The notes beneath the pieces were generated by a model that saw only the letters and a program-made list of their open reading frames with translations, was not told the DNA's origin and ran no database searches. The translations under genes were made by a program, and so were the position numbers. A stretch of DNA of 18,928 nucleotides. It comes from Methylocystis sp. GTDB lineage: Bacteria; Pseudomonadota; Alphaproteobacteria; Rhizobiales; Beijerinckiaceae. Where the stretch lies: contig JALRFG010000019.1 in assembly GCA_023253795.1 (NCBI GenBank), positions 1 to 18,928 on the forward strand, in the 5' to 3' direction. Shown here one piece after another: positions 1 through 8,332 of the stretch (position 1 is the first letter of the stretch; every line of letters begins with the position of its first letter).

Positions 1-1
1 A

Positions 2-274
2 ATACAGGGGCAGGGGGTCGGCCCTCGTCTGATCGCCCGGATGGCGACGCATCTCGTCGCCCATGAGTGTCGCGCCTGCGGTTTCTGGGTGTTTCGCAAC
101 AACGCCGGAGCGCGGCGGTTTTACGAGCGTCTGGGCGCCGCGCCGACCGGGATCGAAGGCGTGTGGGAAATCTTCGGCATGGTTTTGCCTGACATCGCCT
201 ATGGCTGGAAGGATTTACGGCCGCTGGCGATGCGCGATACGGAGCCTCTCCCATCATCCGGCGCGACCCGCTAG
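2..274 (+). CDS. GNAT-family N-acetyltransferase, C-terminal part (5' truncated by window)
   Basis: The reading frame is open from base 2 and stops at TAG 272-274, so about 90 C-terminal residues are visible and the true start lies outside the window. The first residues, IQGQGVGPRLIARM, match motif A of GNAT acyltransferases (Q/R-x-x-G-x-G/A), the loop that binds the pyrophosphate of acetyl-CoA. Further on, NNAGARRFYERLGA matches motif B, the helix before the last strand (N-x-x-A-x-x-F-Y-x-x-x-G-F/A). The ATG at 41 is therefore internal and not the start. The acceptor substrate cannot be told. The stop is only 9 nt before the next ATG, so this gene could be co-transcribed with the SUF operon, but no functional link is implied. 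Confidence 0.85.
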   Translation: MQGQGVGPRLIARMATHLVAHECRACGFWVFRNNAGARRFYERLGAAPTGIEGVWEIFGMVLPDIAYGWKDLRPLAMRDTEPLPSSGATR

Positions 275-283
275 AACATCCTC

Positions 284-1438
284 ATGCACCGGATATATCT
301 CGATCACAACGCGACATCGCCACTGCGCCCGCAAGCGCGGGCGGCGATGCTGCAGGCGTTGGAGGCGCCGCGCAACGCTTCTTCTGTGCACGCTGAGGGG
401 CGCGCCGCCAAAGCCATGCTTGAAGATGCGCGCGCCGCAATCGCGCAAAGCGTTGGAACAGCGCCGCGTAATGTCACTTTCACCAGCGGCGCAACGGAAG
501 CCGCCAATCTCGCGCTGACGCCGCATCTGCGCGCCGGCGCCGACACCCGGCCTTTTGAGATTCTGCTTGTGGGCGCCGGCGAGCATCCGGCGGTCCTGTC
601 CGGTCATCGCTTCGCGCCCGAGCAGGTTGAAACCGTGGCGCTCACGCCGGAGGGCGATCTCTCCTTGCCCGCATTGGAGGCGGCGCTCCAGCGTCATGCC
701 GGACGACGCATTTTGCTGGCGCTTCAGGCGGCCAACAATGAAACCGGCGCAATCCAGCCCGTGCGGGCGGCCGCCGAAAGGGTTCGCGACGCCGGCGGGC
801 GTCTGATTTGCGACGCGACCCAGGCGCTTGGGCGCATTGAAGCGGATTTCGTCGCGACCGCCGCGGATATGCTGTTTTTCTCCTCGCACAAGCTGGGCGG
901 CCCTGCCGGCGCCGGGGCGCTGGTCTTCGCCAGCGACGATCTCCACATCGACGCCCCGCTGATCCGGGGCGGCGGACAGGAGTTCGGCCGTCGGGCAGGG
1001 ACAGAAAATGTCGCCGCCATCACCGGGTTTGCGGCGGCGCTGGCGATCGCCCAAGCGACGCAGGATGCGGAAGCGGCCCGGCTGGCGGCGCTGCGCGACC
1101 GTCTGGAGGCGATGATTCTCGAATTTGCCCCTGATACGCTGTTCTTCAGCCGGACGGCGACGCGCCTGCCGAACACCAGCGCCTTCGCCTTTCCCGGCCT
1201 TAACGCCCAGACGATGCTCATGGCGCTCGATCTTGCCGGCGTCGCTGTTTCCAGCGGTTCGGCCTGCTCCTCCGGCAAGGTGCGAGAGTCGCATGTGCTT
1301 GTCGCCATGGGGGCGGCCGAGAAAACCGCTTTGCGGGTCAGTATGGGCTGGACAACCGCCCCAGAAGATATAGATGAGTTTGGAAAGGTTCTTGAATCTG
1401 TTGTAAGTCAGATCAAGTCACGGCGCTCTGGCGGCTGA
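284..1438 (+). CDS. Class I (NifS/IscS-type) cysteine desulfurase
   Basis: The 384-residue PLP enzyme is expected to convert L-cysteine to L-alanine and leave a persulfide on its active cysteine for Fe-S assembly. The N-terminus IYLDHNATSPLRPQA is the usual opening of group I desulfurases. SSHKLGGPAG carries the Schiff-base lysine K203, and SSGSACSSGK carries the catalytic cysteine C328 in the longer flexible loop typical of NifS/IscS rather than SufS. Length fits the family (about 380-400). It is the first gene of the SUF block and is followed 72 bp later by sufB. No good Shine-Dalgarno sequence precedes ATG 284, so translational coupling to the upstream acetyltransferase is possible. A second, class II desulfurase (SufS) is encoded downstream in the same block; both on one transcript is common in Hyphomicrobiales. 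I cannot say whether NifS or IscS is the better name. Confidence 0.93.
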   Translation: MHRIYLDHNATSPLRPQARAAMLQALEAPRNASSVHAEGRAAKAMLEDARAAIAQSVGTAPRNVTFTSGATEAANLALTPHLRAGADTRPFEILLVGAGEHPAVLSGHRFAPEQVETVALTPEGDLSLPALEAALQRHAGRRILLALQAANNETGAIQPVRAAAERVRDAGGRLICDATQALGRIEADFVATAADMLFFSSHKLGGPAGAGALVFASDDLHIDAPLIRGGGQEFGRRAGTENVAAITGFAAALAIAQATQDAEAARLAALRDRLEAMILEFAPDTLFFSRTATRLPNTSAFAFPGLNAQTMLMALDLAGVAVSSGSACSSGKVRESHVLVAMGAAEKTALRVSMGWTTAPEDIDEFGKVLESVVSQIKSRRSGG

Positions 1439-1494
1439 CTGAATTGGCTTTGAACGGTGGACCTGATCGGCCGGCGGGCCTTTAACCCGCTGCG

Positions 1495-1502
1495 ACGAGG
1501 AG
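1495..1502 (+). promoter_or_regulatory. Ribosome binding site deciding the sufB start
   Basis: ACGAGGAG ends 8 nt before ATG 1511. The longer frame starting at GTG 1457 has no such site and would add 18 residues not usual for SufB, so 1511 is taken as the start. A small hairpin (GCGGG/CCCGC, 1474-1490) lies just upstream of the site. Confidence 0.7.
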
Positions 1503-1510
1503 ACGATAAA

Positions 1511-2980
1511 ATGGCGGCTCGTCAGGAGACCGTTGCGCGCGTCGAGGCCATCGACGTCGACGCCTATAAATATGGCTTCACGACGGACATCGAGTCCGAA
1601 AAAGCCCCCAAAGGTCTCTCCGAAGACATCGTCCGTTTCATTTCGGCGAAAAAGAACGAGCCCGACTGGCTGACGCAATGGCGTCTCGAAGCCTATCGGC
1701 GCTGGCTGACCATGCGCGAACCGGATTGGGCGCGCGTGCATTATCCGCCAATCGACTATCAGGACCTCTATTATTACTCCGCGCCGAAATCGACGCCCGG
1801 GCCGAAAACAATCGACGATGTCGATCCGGAATTATTGCGCACCTATGAGAAGCTCGGCATTCCGCTGCGCGAGCAGGAAATTCTCGCCGGCGTCGAAACC
1901 CGCAAAGTGGCTGTCGACGCGGTGTTTGACTCCGTGTCGGTCGCGACGACCTTCAAGGAAGAGCTGGCCAAGGCCGGCGTGATCTTTTGCCCGATTTCCG
2001 AAGCCGTGCAGACGCATCCGGAACTGGTGCGCCAATATCTTGGTTCTGTCGTGCCCGTCACCGACAATTACTTCGCGACGCTGAACTCGGCGGTCTACTC
2101 CGATGGCTCATTCGTTTATGTGCCGAAGGGCGTGCGCTGCCCGATGGAGCTCTCGACCTACTTCCGTATCAACGAACAGAAAACCGGCCAGTTCGAACGC
2201 ACGCTGATCATCGCCGACGCCGGCTCTTATGTCAGCTATCTCGAAGGCTGCACCGCGCCCAAGCGCGACGAAAACCAGCTTCATGCGGCGGTTGTCGAAC
2301 TAGTGGCGCTGGACGACGCGGAGATCAAATATTCGACGGTGCAGAACTGGTATCCCGGCGACAGCGCGGGCAAGGGCGGCATCTATAATTTCGTCACCAA
2401 GCGCGGCGATTGCCGTGGCCGGAACGCGCATATCTCCTGGACGCAGGTCGAAACCGGCTCGACGATCACCTGGAAATATCCCAGCTGCATTCTGCGCGGC
2501 GACAATTCGCAGGGCGAGTTTTATTCCATCGCCGTGTCGAACGGACATCAGCAGGTCGATAGCGGCACCAAGATGATCCATCTCGGCCGCAACACCAAAA
2601 GCCGTATCGTCTCCAAGGGCATCTCCGCCGGCAAATCGCAAAACACCTATCGCGGACAGGTGTCGGCGCATCGAAAGGCCGAAGGCGCCCGCAATTATAC
2701 GCAATGCGACAGCTTGCTGATCGGCCATGACTGCGGCGCGCATACCGTTCCCTATATCGAGTCGAAGAATCCGAGCGCGCAATTCGAACACGAGGCGACG
2801 ACCTCGAAGATTTCCGAAGATCAATTGTTCTACGCCATGCAGCGCGGTCTTTCCGCCGAGGAAGCGACAGCGCTGATCGTCAATGGCTTCGTGCGCGACG
2901 TGTTGCAGCAATTGCCGATGGAATTCGCCGTTGAGGCGCAGAAGCTGATCTCGATTTCGCTCGAAGGCAGCGTCGGTTGA
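1511..2980 (+). CDS. sufB: SufB, Fe-S cluster assembly scaffold subunit
   Basis: This 489-residue protein matches SufB in length (E. coli about 495) and in sequence along its whole course. SufB forms the SufBC2D complex in the cytoplasm and is the main site where a nascent Fe-S cluster is built. The C-terminal beta-helix region contains ARNYTQCDSLLIG; C399 here corresponds to the essential persulfide-accepting cysteine of E. coli SufB (C405 region). It is followed by CGAHTVPYIESKNP, FEHEATTSKISEDQ and the C-terminal SufC-binding helices (QLFYAMQRGLSAEEA). The start at 1511 is supported by a purine-rich ribosome binding site. It is preceded by a cysteine desulfurase gene and followed after 22 bp by sufC, the standard operon order. 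Nothing looks truncated. Confidence 0.98.
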   Translation: MAARQETVARVEAIDVDAYKYGFTTDIESEKAPKGLSEDIVRFISAKKNEPDWLTQWRLEAYRRWLTMREPDWARVHYPPIDYQDLYYYSAPKSTPGPKTIDDVDPELLRTYEKLGIPLREQEILAGVETRKVAVDAVFDSVSVATTFKEELAKAGVIFCPISEAVQTHPELVRQYLGSVVPVTDNYFATLNSAVYSDGSFVYVPKGVRCPMELSTYFRINEQKTGQFERTLIIADAGSYVSYLEGCTAPKRDENQLHAAVVELVALDDAEIKYSTVQNWYPGDSAGKGGIYNFVTKRGDCRGRNAHISWTQVETGSTITWKYPSCILRGDNSQGEFYSIAVSNGHQQVDSGTKMIHLGRNTKSRIVSKGISAGKSQNTYRGQVSAHRKAEGARNYTQCDSLLIGHDCGAHTVPYIESKNPSAQFEHEATTSKISEDQLFYAMQRGLSAEEATALIVNGFVRDVLQQLPMEFAVEAQKLISISLEGSVG

Positions 2981-3002
2981 GTCAGATGCAGGAATAACAA
3001 GA

Positions 3003-3755
3003 ATGCTTGAGATCAAAAATCTTCACGTCTCGGTCGGCGACCGTGAAATCCTGAAAGGGCTCACGCTCACCGTGAAGGACGGCGAAGTCGCCGCCATCAT
3101 GGGTCCGAACGGCACCGGCAAATCGACGCTGTCCTACGTCATCGCCGGGCGCGAGGGCTATGATGTGACGCAGGGCGAAGTGCTGCTCAACGGCGAGAAT
3201 ATTCTCGACCTCGATCCGCATGAGCGCGCGGCGCGTGGCCTGTTCCTCGCCTTTCAATATCCGGTGGAGATTCCCGGCGTCGCCACGATGCAATTCCTCA
3301 AAGCGACACTCAATGCGCAACGTCGCTCGCGTGGCGAGCCGGAACTGCAAACGCCCGATCTCATGAAGCGCGTCCGCGATGCGGCGGCGAAGCTGGGCGT
3401 GAGCCAGGAAATGCTGCGGCGTCCGCTCAATTCCGGATTTTCCGGCGGCGAGAAAAAGCGCATGGAAGTTCTTCAGATGGCTTTGCTGGAGCCGTCGGTC
3501 GGCATTCTCGACGAAACCGACTCCGGTCTCGACATCGACGCCCTGCGCGTCGTCTCGGAAGGCGTGAACACGCTGCGTTCGCCGCACCGCTCCTTCCTTG
3601 TCATTACGCATTATCAGCGTCTGCTCGATTATATCCGCCCCGACACCGTGCATGTGATGGCGCAGGGACGCATCCAGCGCAGCGGCGGGCCGGAACTGGC
3701 GCTCGAACTCGAAAAGAACGGCTACCGGGATTATATCGCCGAGGAGGCGGCCTGA
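3003..3755 (+). CDS. sufC: SufC, ABC-type ATPase of the SUF system
   Basis: The 250-residue protein is a cytosolic ABC ATPase without a membrane partner; it binds SufB and SufD and uses ATP to remodel the scaffold. Visible motifs are Walker A GPNGTGKST (34-42, K40), the signature SGGEKKRME (from S147), and Walker B with catalytic glutamate, GILDETDSGLDID (D170, E171), which is diagnostic for SufC. The H-loop histidine is in VITHYQRLL. Length is normal. A ribosome binding site (GCAGGAA) precedes ATG 3003. The stop is 4 bp before the sufD start, so translation is probably coupled. Confidence 0.98.
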   Translation: MLEIKNLHVSVGDREILKGLTLTVKDGEVAAIMGPNGTGKSTLSYVIAGREGYDVTQGEVLLNGENILDLDPHERAARGLFLAFQYPVEIPGVATMQFLKATLNAQRRSRGEPELQTPDLMKRVRDAAAKLGVSQEMLRRPLNSGFSGGEKKRMEVLQMALLEPSVGILDETDSGLDIDALRVVSEGVNTLRSPHRSFLVITHYQRLLDYIRPDTVHVMAQGRIQRSGGPELALELEKNGYRDYIAEEAA

Positions 3756-3759
3756 GCCC

Positions 3760-5067
3760 ATGATTAATCTGTCGAACGAGGCCGACGCCGTTTATGCGGC
3801 GCAGTTCGAGACAATGCGCGACTCCGGCGCAGCGCAGCGGCGCACCGACGCCTATCGCGCCTTCGCCGCGCGCGGCCTGCCGAACCGCCGCGTCGAATCC
3901 TGGCATTACACGGATTTGAAAGCGGCGCTGACGAAACCGGCCCCGCTAGCGACGACGCATTCCGTTACGCATGCGCTGGCCCGCACGCATGATGCTGTGC
4001 GCCTTGTCATGGTCGACGGAAAACTCCGGCCTGATCTTTCCGATCTTGATACGCTGCCCGCAGGCGTGCGCATGCAATGCCTGCAAGAAGCGCTCGCCAG
4101 CGCCGGCCCGACGGTCACGGCGACGCTATGGCCCGATAACGCTGACGACGCCGCCATCGCGCTGAATGGCGCCCTGATGCAAAATGGCCTCGTGGTCACG
4201 GTCGCGCCCGGCGCCGAGGCGCCACGGCCGCTAGAATTGATCACGCTGGTGAGCGGCAATGAACCGCAAGCCGTCTTTACCCGCTCGGCGCTGATCGTCG
4301 GCGCCGGCGCCCATATCCGCATCATCGAAACACACGGCGTCCTGGATGCTGGCACAGAAGCGGCTTCGTTAGCTGGCGCGCAGCTCAATCATGTCCTGAC
4401 CATGCGTCTCGATGCCGATGCAAAGGTTGATCTGCTGACGAATGTCGCCGGCTTTGGCGAGACAAGCGTGAGCGTCGTCAGTCTGATTGCACATCTTGAT
4501 GCACGCGCACGATTGAACGCGCATCAATTGATCGAAGGGGGCGGATTACTGCGCCGTCAGATCTTCGCTGCTCTCGATGGCGAACATGCCCATGCCGCCT
4601 TTAATGGCGTCACGCTGGCCCGCGCGCGTCAGCATGCCGATACGACGCTTGTCGTCGATCATCGCCAGCCACATGGCGAAAGCCATGAGAGGTTCCGCAC
4701 CATTCTGGACGGGCAGGCGGTCGGCGTATTTCAGGGCAAGATCATTGTGCGCTCCGCCGCGCAGAAGACCGATGGCGTGATGCAATCGAAAGCCATTCTG
4801 CTGTCGGATGGCGCGACGATGAATAACAAGCCGGAACTCGAAATCTTCGCCGATGACGTCAAATGCGGACATGGCGCGACCTGCGGACGGCTCGACCGTG
4901 ATCAGCTTTTCTATCTGATGGCGCGCGGACTGCCGCGCGGCGAGGCGGAGTCGCTATTGCTGGCGGCCTTCGCCAATGAAGCCATGGCCGGGATCGAGGA
5001 CGAAGCCCTGCGCGATTTCTTTGAGGCGCGCATTGGCGCTTGGCTGACGGGAAGGGCGGGGGCATGA
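3760..5067 (+). CDS. sufD: SufD, Fe-S cluster assembly scaffold subunit
   Basis: This 435-residue protein is a paralogue of SufB and the third component of SufBC2D, important for iron acquisition during cluster assembly. The N-terminal helical part (about 1-100) contains RRVESWHYTDLKAAL, a typical SufD segment. The central beta-helix is followed by the C-terminal motif DDVKCGHGATCGRLDRDQ and then FYLMARGLPRGEAESLL, the SufC-binding helix region shared with SufB. Length matches the family (E. coli 423). It starts 4 bp after sufC, and its stop TGA overlaps the ATG of sufS (ATGA at 5064-5067), strong evidence of one operon. Confidence 0.97.
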   Translation: MINLSNEADAVYAAQFETMRDSGAAQRRTDAYRAFAARGLPNRRVESWHYTDLKAALTKPAPLATTHSVTHALARTHDAVRLVMVDGKLRPDLSDLDTLPAGVRMQCLQEALASAGPTVTATLWPDNADDAAIALNGALMQNGLVVTVAPGAEAPRPLELITLVSGNEPQAVFTRSALIVGAGAHIRIIETHGVLDAGTEAASLAGAQLNHVLTMRLDADAKVDLLTNVAGFGETSVSVVSLIAHLDARARLNAHQLIEGGGLLRRQIFAALDGEHAHAAFNGVTLARARQHADTTLVVDHRQPHGESHERFRTILDGQAVGVFQGKIIVRSAAQKTDGVMQSKAILLSDGATMNNKPELEIFADDVKCGHGATCGRLDRDQLFYLMARGLPRGEAESLLLAAFANEAMAGIEDEALRDFFEARIGAWLTGRAGA

Positions 5068-6308
5068 ACCATAACGCTCCCATCGCAAAGACATTCGACG
5101 TCGAGGCCATTCGCGCGGACTTTCCGATCCTCGCCGAACGCCCCTATGGCAAGCCGCTCGCCTATCTCGATAACGCCGCCTCGGCGCAAAAACCGCGTCA
5201 GGTATTGGCGCGGCTTAATCATTTCTATGAACATGAATACGCCAATGTGCATCGCGGCCTGCATTATCTCGCCAATGCCGCGACCGACGCCTATGAAGGC
5301 GCGCGCGAAAGCGTTCGGCGCTTTCTCAATGCGGAATCGATTGACGAAATCATCTTCACCCGAGGCGCGACAGAGGCGCTGAACCTTGTCGCCGCGTCGT
5401 TCGGTCTGGCGCATATCGGCGAAAGCGATGAAATCATCCTGTCGATGATGGAGCACCACTCCAATATCGTGCCCTGGCATTTTCTGCGCGAACGCAAGGG
5501 CGCCGTGATCAAATGGATCGAGGTCGACGAGAACGGCCACATCGATCTCGCCGCTTATGAAAAACTATTTTCGGCCCGCACGAAAATCGTCGCGCTGACG
5601 CATATGTCGAATGTTCTGGCCGCGCCGGTCCCGGTGCAGGCGGCGGCGCGCATCGCCCATGCGCATGGCGTCCCGATCGTCGTCGACGGCTCACAGGGCG
5701 CCGTGCATCTCGATGTCGACGTGCAGGCGCTGGATGTCGATTTTTACATTATCACCGGCCACAAGCTCTATGGGCCGACGGGCATAGGCGCGCTTTACGG
5801 CAAGCGGAAATGGCTCGAAAACCTGCCGCCCTACGCCGGCGGAGGCGAAATGATCGAGACGGTGACGCTTGAGACGGTCACCTACAATACGCCGCCGCAT
5901 CGTTTCGAAGCCGGCACGCCGCCCATCGCCCAAGCGGTCGGGCTCGCCGCTGCGCTTGATTATATCGATCATGTCGGCCGGACAGCGATCCATGCCCATG
6001 AAGCCCAACTCACCGCCTATGCGCAGGAACGTCTCTCACAAATCGAGGGGCTCCGCATTTATGGCAACGCGCCGGACAAGGGGCCGATTGTCGCCTTCGA
6101 CATCGCGGGCGCTCATGCCCATGACATCGCCACGATCATCGACCGCGCCGGCGTCGCCGTGCGCGCCGGCACCCATTGCGCCATGCCGCTGCTGGCGCGC
6201 TTTGACGTGACCTCTACCTGTCGCGCCTCCTTTGCCATGTATAATACGCATGAGGAAATCGACCGGCTGGCCGAGTCGCTGGTCAAAGCCAAACAGTTTT
6301 TCGCGTGA
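5064..6308 (+). CDS. sufS: SufS, class II cysteine desulfurase
   Basis: The 414-residue PLP enzyme supplies persulfide sulfur to SufBCD, normally through SufE or SufU. The N-terminus FDVEAIRADFPIL and YLDNAASAQKP are typical of SufS/CsdA. The Schiff-base lysine is K234 in ITGHKLYGPTGIG, and the catalytic cysteine is C372 in RAGTHCAMPLL, in the short rigid loop of class II enzymes. ATG 5064 is preferred over the in-frame TTG at 5040: it overlaps the sufD stop and sits after a purine-rich stretch (GGAAGGGCGGGGG). No sufE or sufU gene is in the window, so the sulfur relay partner must be encoded elsewhere or be replaced. Confidence 0.97.
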   Translation: MNHNAPIAKTFDVEAIRADFPILAERPYGKPLAYLDNAASAQKPRQVLARLNHFYEHEYANVHRGLHYLANAATDAYEGARESVRRFLNAESIDEIIFTRGATEALNLVAASFGLAHIGESDEIILSMMEHHSNIVPWHFLRERKGAVIKWIEVDENGHIDLAAYEKLFSARTKIVALTHMSNVLAAPVPVQAAARIAHAHGVPIVVDGSQGAVHLDVDVQALDVDFYIITGHKLYGPTGIGALYGKRKWLENLPPYAGGGEMIETVTLETVTYNTPPHRFEAGTPPIAQAVGLAAALDYIDHVGRTAIHAHEAQLTAYAQERLSQIEGLRIYGNAPDKGPIVAFDIAGAHAHDIATIIDRAGVAVRAGTHCAMPLLARFDVTSTCRASFAMYNTHEEIDRLAESLVKAKQFFA

Positions 6309-6324
6309 GGAGAGAGACGTGCTC

Positions 6325-6696
6325 ATGACGCACGACGCGACCATAACCGCCGAAGCGGAGGAGACGAAGCCTGCGCCGCTTTCCGAAGCGGACGAGCGTC
6401 TCTATGCCGATATCATCAAGGCGCTGAAAACGGTCTACGACCCGGAAATTCCGGCGGATATCTATGAGCTCGGCCTGATCTACCGCGTCGATATCGGGGA
6501 GGGCGGCATGATCGACATCGATATGACGCTGACGGCGCCGGGCTGTCCGGTCGCCGGCGAAATGCCCGTCTGGGTCAAAAACGCCGTGAGCGCCGTGCCG
6601 GGCGTCTCCGACGTCAAAGTCAACATGGTGTTCGATCCGCCGTGGGATCAAAGCCGCATGTCCGATGAAGCGCGAATGGCGCTGGATATGTGGTGA
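6325..6696 (+). CDS. sufT: SufT-like DUF59/MIP18-family Fe-S assembly protein
   Basis: The 123-residue protein has a short acidic, low-complexity N-terminus (about 1-20) and one DUF59/MIP18 domain (about 24-123). Diagnostic stretches are TVYDPEIPADIYELGLIY, the APGCPVAGEMP motif with the conserved cysteine C74, and the C-terminal FDPPWDQSRMSDEARMAL typical of the SUF-operon subgroup. Members assist maturation of Fe-S proteins, probably as an accessory or carrier; the exact reaction is not settled. The start is uncertain: GTG 6319 lies two codons upstream and has better spacing from GGAG at 6309-6312, while ATG 6325 is 12 nt from it. Either start lies within 17 bp of the sufS stop. sufA follows after 30 bp. 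Confidence 0.93.
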   Translation: MTHDATITAEAEETKPAPLSEADERLYADIIKALKTVYDPEIPADIYELGLIYRVDIGEGGMIDIDMTLTAPGCPVAGEMPVWVKNAVSAVPGVSDVKVNMVFDPPWDQSRMSDEARMALDMW

Positions 6697-6726
6697 GGCG
6701 GACATCGCATCAAAGGAAGTAGCAGC

Positions 6727-7086
6727 ATGAGTCTCGCCGTCATGACCGTTAGCCCCGCCGCCATCGAGCGCCTGCGCGGACTGCTCGCCAAAGCTGCGCC
6801 CGGCGCCGGGCTGCGCGTCTCCGTCGAGAAGGGCGGCTGCGCCGGCATGTCCTACAAAATGGAGATCGGCGAACCCCGCAAAGGCGACGAGGTGATCGAG
6901 ACCGAAGGCGGTCGCGTCATCGTCGACGCCGGCGCGGTTCTGTATCTGCTGGGCACGAAAATGGACGTGAAGACGACGCAATTCGCCTCGACCTTCGTTT
7001 TTGAAAATCCAAATCAGACATCGGCCTGCGGCTGCGGTGAAAGCGTCGAGCTGAAACCTGCCGCCGCTCTCTCCGCATCCTCTTAA
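6727..7086 (+). CDS. sufA: SufA/IscA-type (A-type) Fe-S cluster carrier
   Basis: The 119-residue protein belongs to the A-type carrier family (HesB/IscA), which receives clusters from the SufBCD scaffold and passes them to apo-proteins. The three ligand cysteines are present: C38 in KGGCAGMSY, and C101 and C103 in ACGCGES near the C-terminus. Length is slightly above the usual 105-122 range minimum and normal for SufA. ATG 6727 is supported by AAAGGAAG at 6712-6719, seven bases upstream. SufA and ErpA/IscA cannot be separated firmly by eye; its position at the end of the suf cluster supports SufA. Confidence 0.95.
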   Translation: MSLAVMTVSPAAIERLRGLLAKAAPGAGLRVSVEKGGCAGMSYKMEIGEPRKGDEVIETEGGRVIVDAGAVLYLLGTKMDVKTTQFASTFVFENPNQTSACGCGESVELKPAAALSASS

Positions 7087-7098
7087 ACAGGCGCCCCT

Positions 7099-7338
7099 GT
7101 GAGCGACGACAGCCAGAGCCGTCATGATTTTCGCAATGTGTCGCAGACGCTCATTCTGATCGAGGATGCGCGCAAGCGCGGGATTGAACGTCTTTATACG
7201 AATGGCATGGCGCGTCTCGACGATCTGGAGCAGCAGATCAGAGCCTATGCGCCGGCGCCAGACGAATACGAGGAGCACGCCGCGCTGGTTGCGCTGATCG
7301 AGAGCCTCCGCGTTTCCAGCCTTGTGAAGAAGTCGTAA
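7099..7338 (+). CDS. Small hypothetical protein at the end of the suf operon
   Basis: A 79-residue frame starts with GTG 7099, 12 bp after sufA. I do not recognise the family. The sequence is charged and predicted mostly helical (for example TLILIEDARKRGIERLY and LDDLEQQIRAYA), with no signal peptide, membrane segment or cysteine, so it is probably a soluble cytoplasmic protein. It cannot itself hold a cluster through cysteine. No clear ribosome binding site is visible, so it may depend on translational coupling to sufA. Codon use (GC-rich third positions) resembles its neighbours, which supports real coding. It might be a SUF accessory, but this rests on position only. Confidence 0.65.
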   Translation: MSDDSQSRHDFRNVSQTLILIEDARKRGIERLYTNGMARLDDLEQQIRAYAPAPDEYEEHAALVALIESLRVSSLVKKS

Positions 7339-7434
7339 GCCCCAAGATCGCTGCGTCTCTGGCTGCTGGTTTTTCCTCGCTTTAATAGCTAAGCTTACGC
7401 TACTTCGGTTTCCGGACGGCGGGGGGGCAGAATC

Positions 7435-8274
7435 ATGCGGGCGCGGGCGGCGACCTTACTGTTGGCGGCCTTGCTGGCTTTGACGCCCTCACTGGGTCAG
7501 GCGCTGGTGCATCGACGCAGCGTCGGACCTGTCATCCTTGATCTGGGTCCCTTGCCGCCGCCGCCCGTGGCCCCGGGGCCACCTGTTCCAGCGGCCGATG
7601 ATGTGGTCACTCCCTCAACTCCGCAGAACGATACAGCGCCGGAGAGCCTTGAGGTTATTGCCGCCCCCTTGGCGGCCGAGCCGGTCTATCCGACATATCC
7701 GCAACCACTCAGCCCCCTTGTTCAGACGCTGAATGCGCAAACCGACGCGCCGGGCGAAGACAGGGCAGCGATGATCACGCCGCCGCCGGTGTCATCTGTC
7801 GCGCTTCTTGTCGCCTATTTCCATCCGACTCTCGCTGAGGACGATGCGTTACTTGCGCCGAGGCCGATTGAGTCGATGCCTGCGCCCGCGCCGCAAACAT
7901 CCGATCCTCCTAAATCCGATCCGCCCTTGCCGCTTTTGCGCGGCGCCGTGATCTGGATCTGGCGCCTTCTTTTCCTGAGCGGTTTTGGCGCCATACTTCT
8001 TCTCTTCCAGCGCTATCGATCTCGCATCCGGTTACCTGCGACGCCGAAACCGCAAAACAAACCTGCTGCGGCGGAGACGGAAAACGCACCGGAGATCGCG
8101 ATGTCGCGCATATCGCGCGTGACGCGACCGACGCCCGCGCCTGCGGTCGATAGCCTGTCGCTGCTGAACGGCAAACCGCCGGCGATGGAGCCAAGGCTCT
8201 CGGCGCCAAAGGATCTCGGCCTCATTGAACCGGGCACAGCGAAACCGCTGCGTACGCCGACAGGATCGAGTTGA
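7435..8274 (+). CDS. Proline-rich single-pass membrane protein, unknown function
   Basis: The 279-residue product starts with a signal peptide (ATLLLAALLALTPSLGQA, cleavage near residue 23). A long proline- and alanine-rich stretch without obvious fold follows (about 38-170, beginning LGPLPPPPVAPGPP). Next comes one strongly hydrophobic helix (about 172-194, VIWIWRLLFLSGFGAILLLF) followed by a positive cluster (QRYRSRIR), then a low-complexity tail to the end. This suggests a type I topology: proline-rich part in the periplasm, about 80-residue tail in the cytoplasm. I do not recognise a family. A run of seven G (7421-7427) forms the likely Shine-Dalgarno region before ATG 7435. It lies 96 bp after the suf block and 165 bp before gyrA, so membership in the suf operon is doubtful. 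The lack of a fold makes the exact role unpredictable. Confidence 0.7.
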   Translation: MRARAATLLLAALLALTPSLGQALVHRRSVGPVILDLGPLPPPPVAPGPPVPAADDVVTPSTPQNDTAPESLEVIAAPLAAEPVYPTYPQPLSPLVQTLNAQTDAPGEDRAAMITPPPVSSVALLVAYFHPTLAEDDALLAPRPIESMPAPAPQTSDPPKSDPPLPLLRGAVIWIWRLLFLSGFGAILLLFQRYRSRIRLPATPKPQNKPAAAETENAPEIAMSRISRVTRPTPAPAVDSLSLLNGKPPAMEPRLSAPKDLGLIEPGTAKPLRTPTGSS

Positions 8275-8332
8275 CCGGCGTCATTCTGAAACTACGTGAA
8301 ACCATCCCCAGAAGAGTTGCCGCAGCAAAGTT

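Noticed and set aside
254..1294. Long minus-strand open frame opposite the first cysteine desulfurase
   Set aside because: Shadow of a high-GC gene; composition is rich in Arg/Gly with no domain, and the plus strand encodes a clear enzyme.
1439..1510. Internal promoter or IscR/Fur-type site between the first desulfurase and sufB
   Set aside because: Only a small hairpin (1474-1490) is visible; no convincing -35/-10 pair or known regulator motif.
7421..7427. Run of seven G just before the start of the proline-rich protein gene, as a phase-variable tract
   Set aside because: Seven G in GC-rich DNA is short and may simply serve as the Shine-Dalgarno region; no evidence of length variation.
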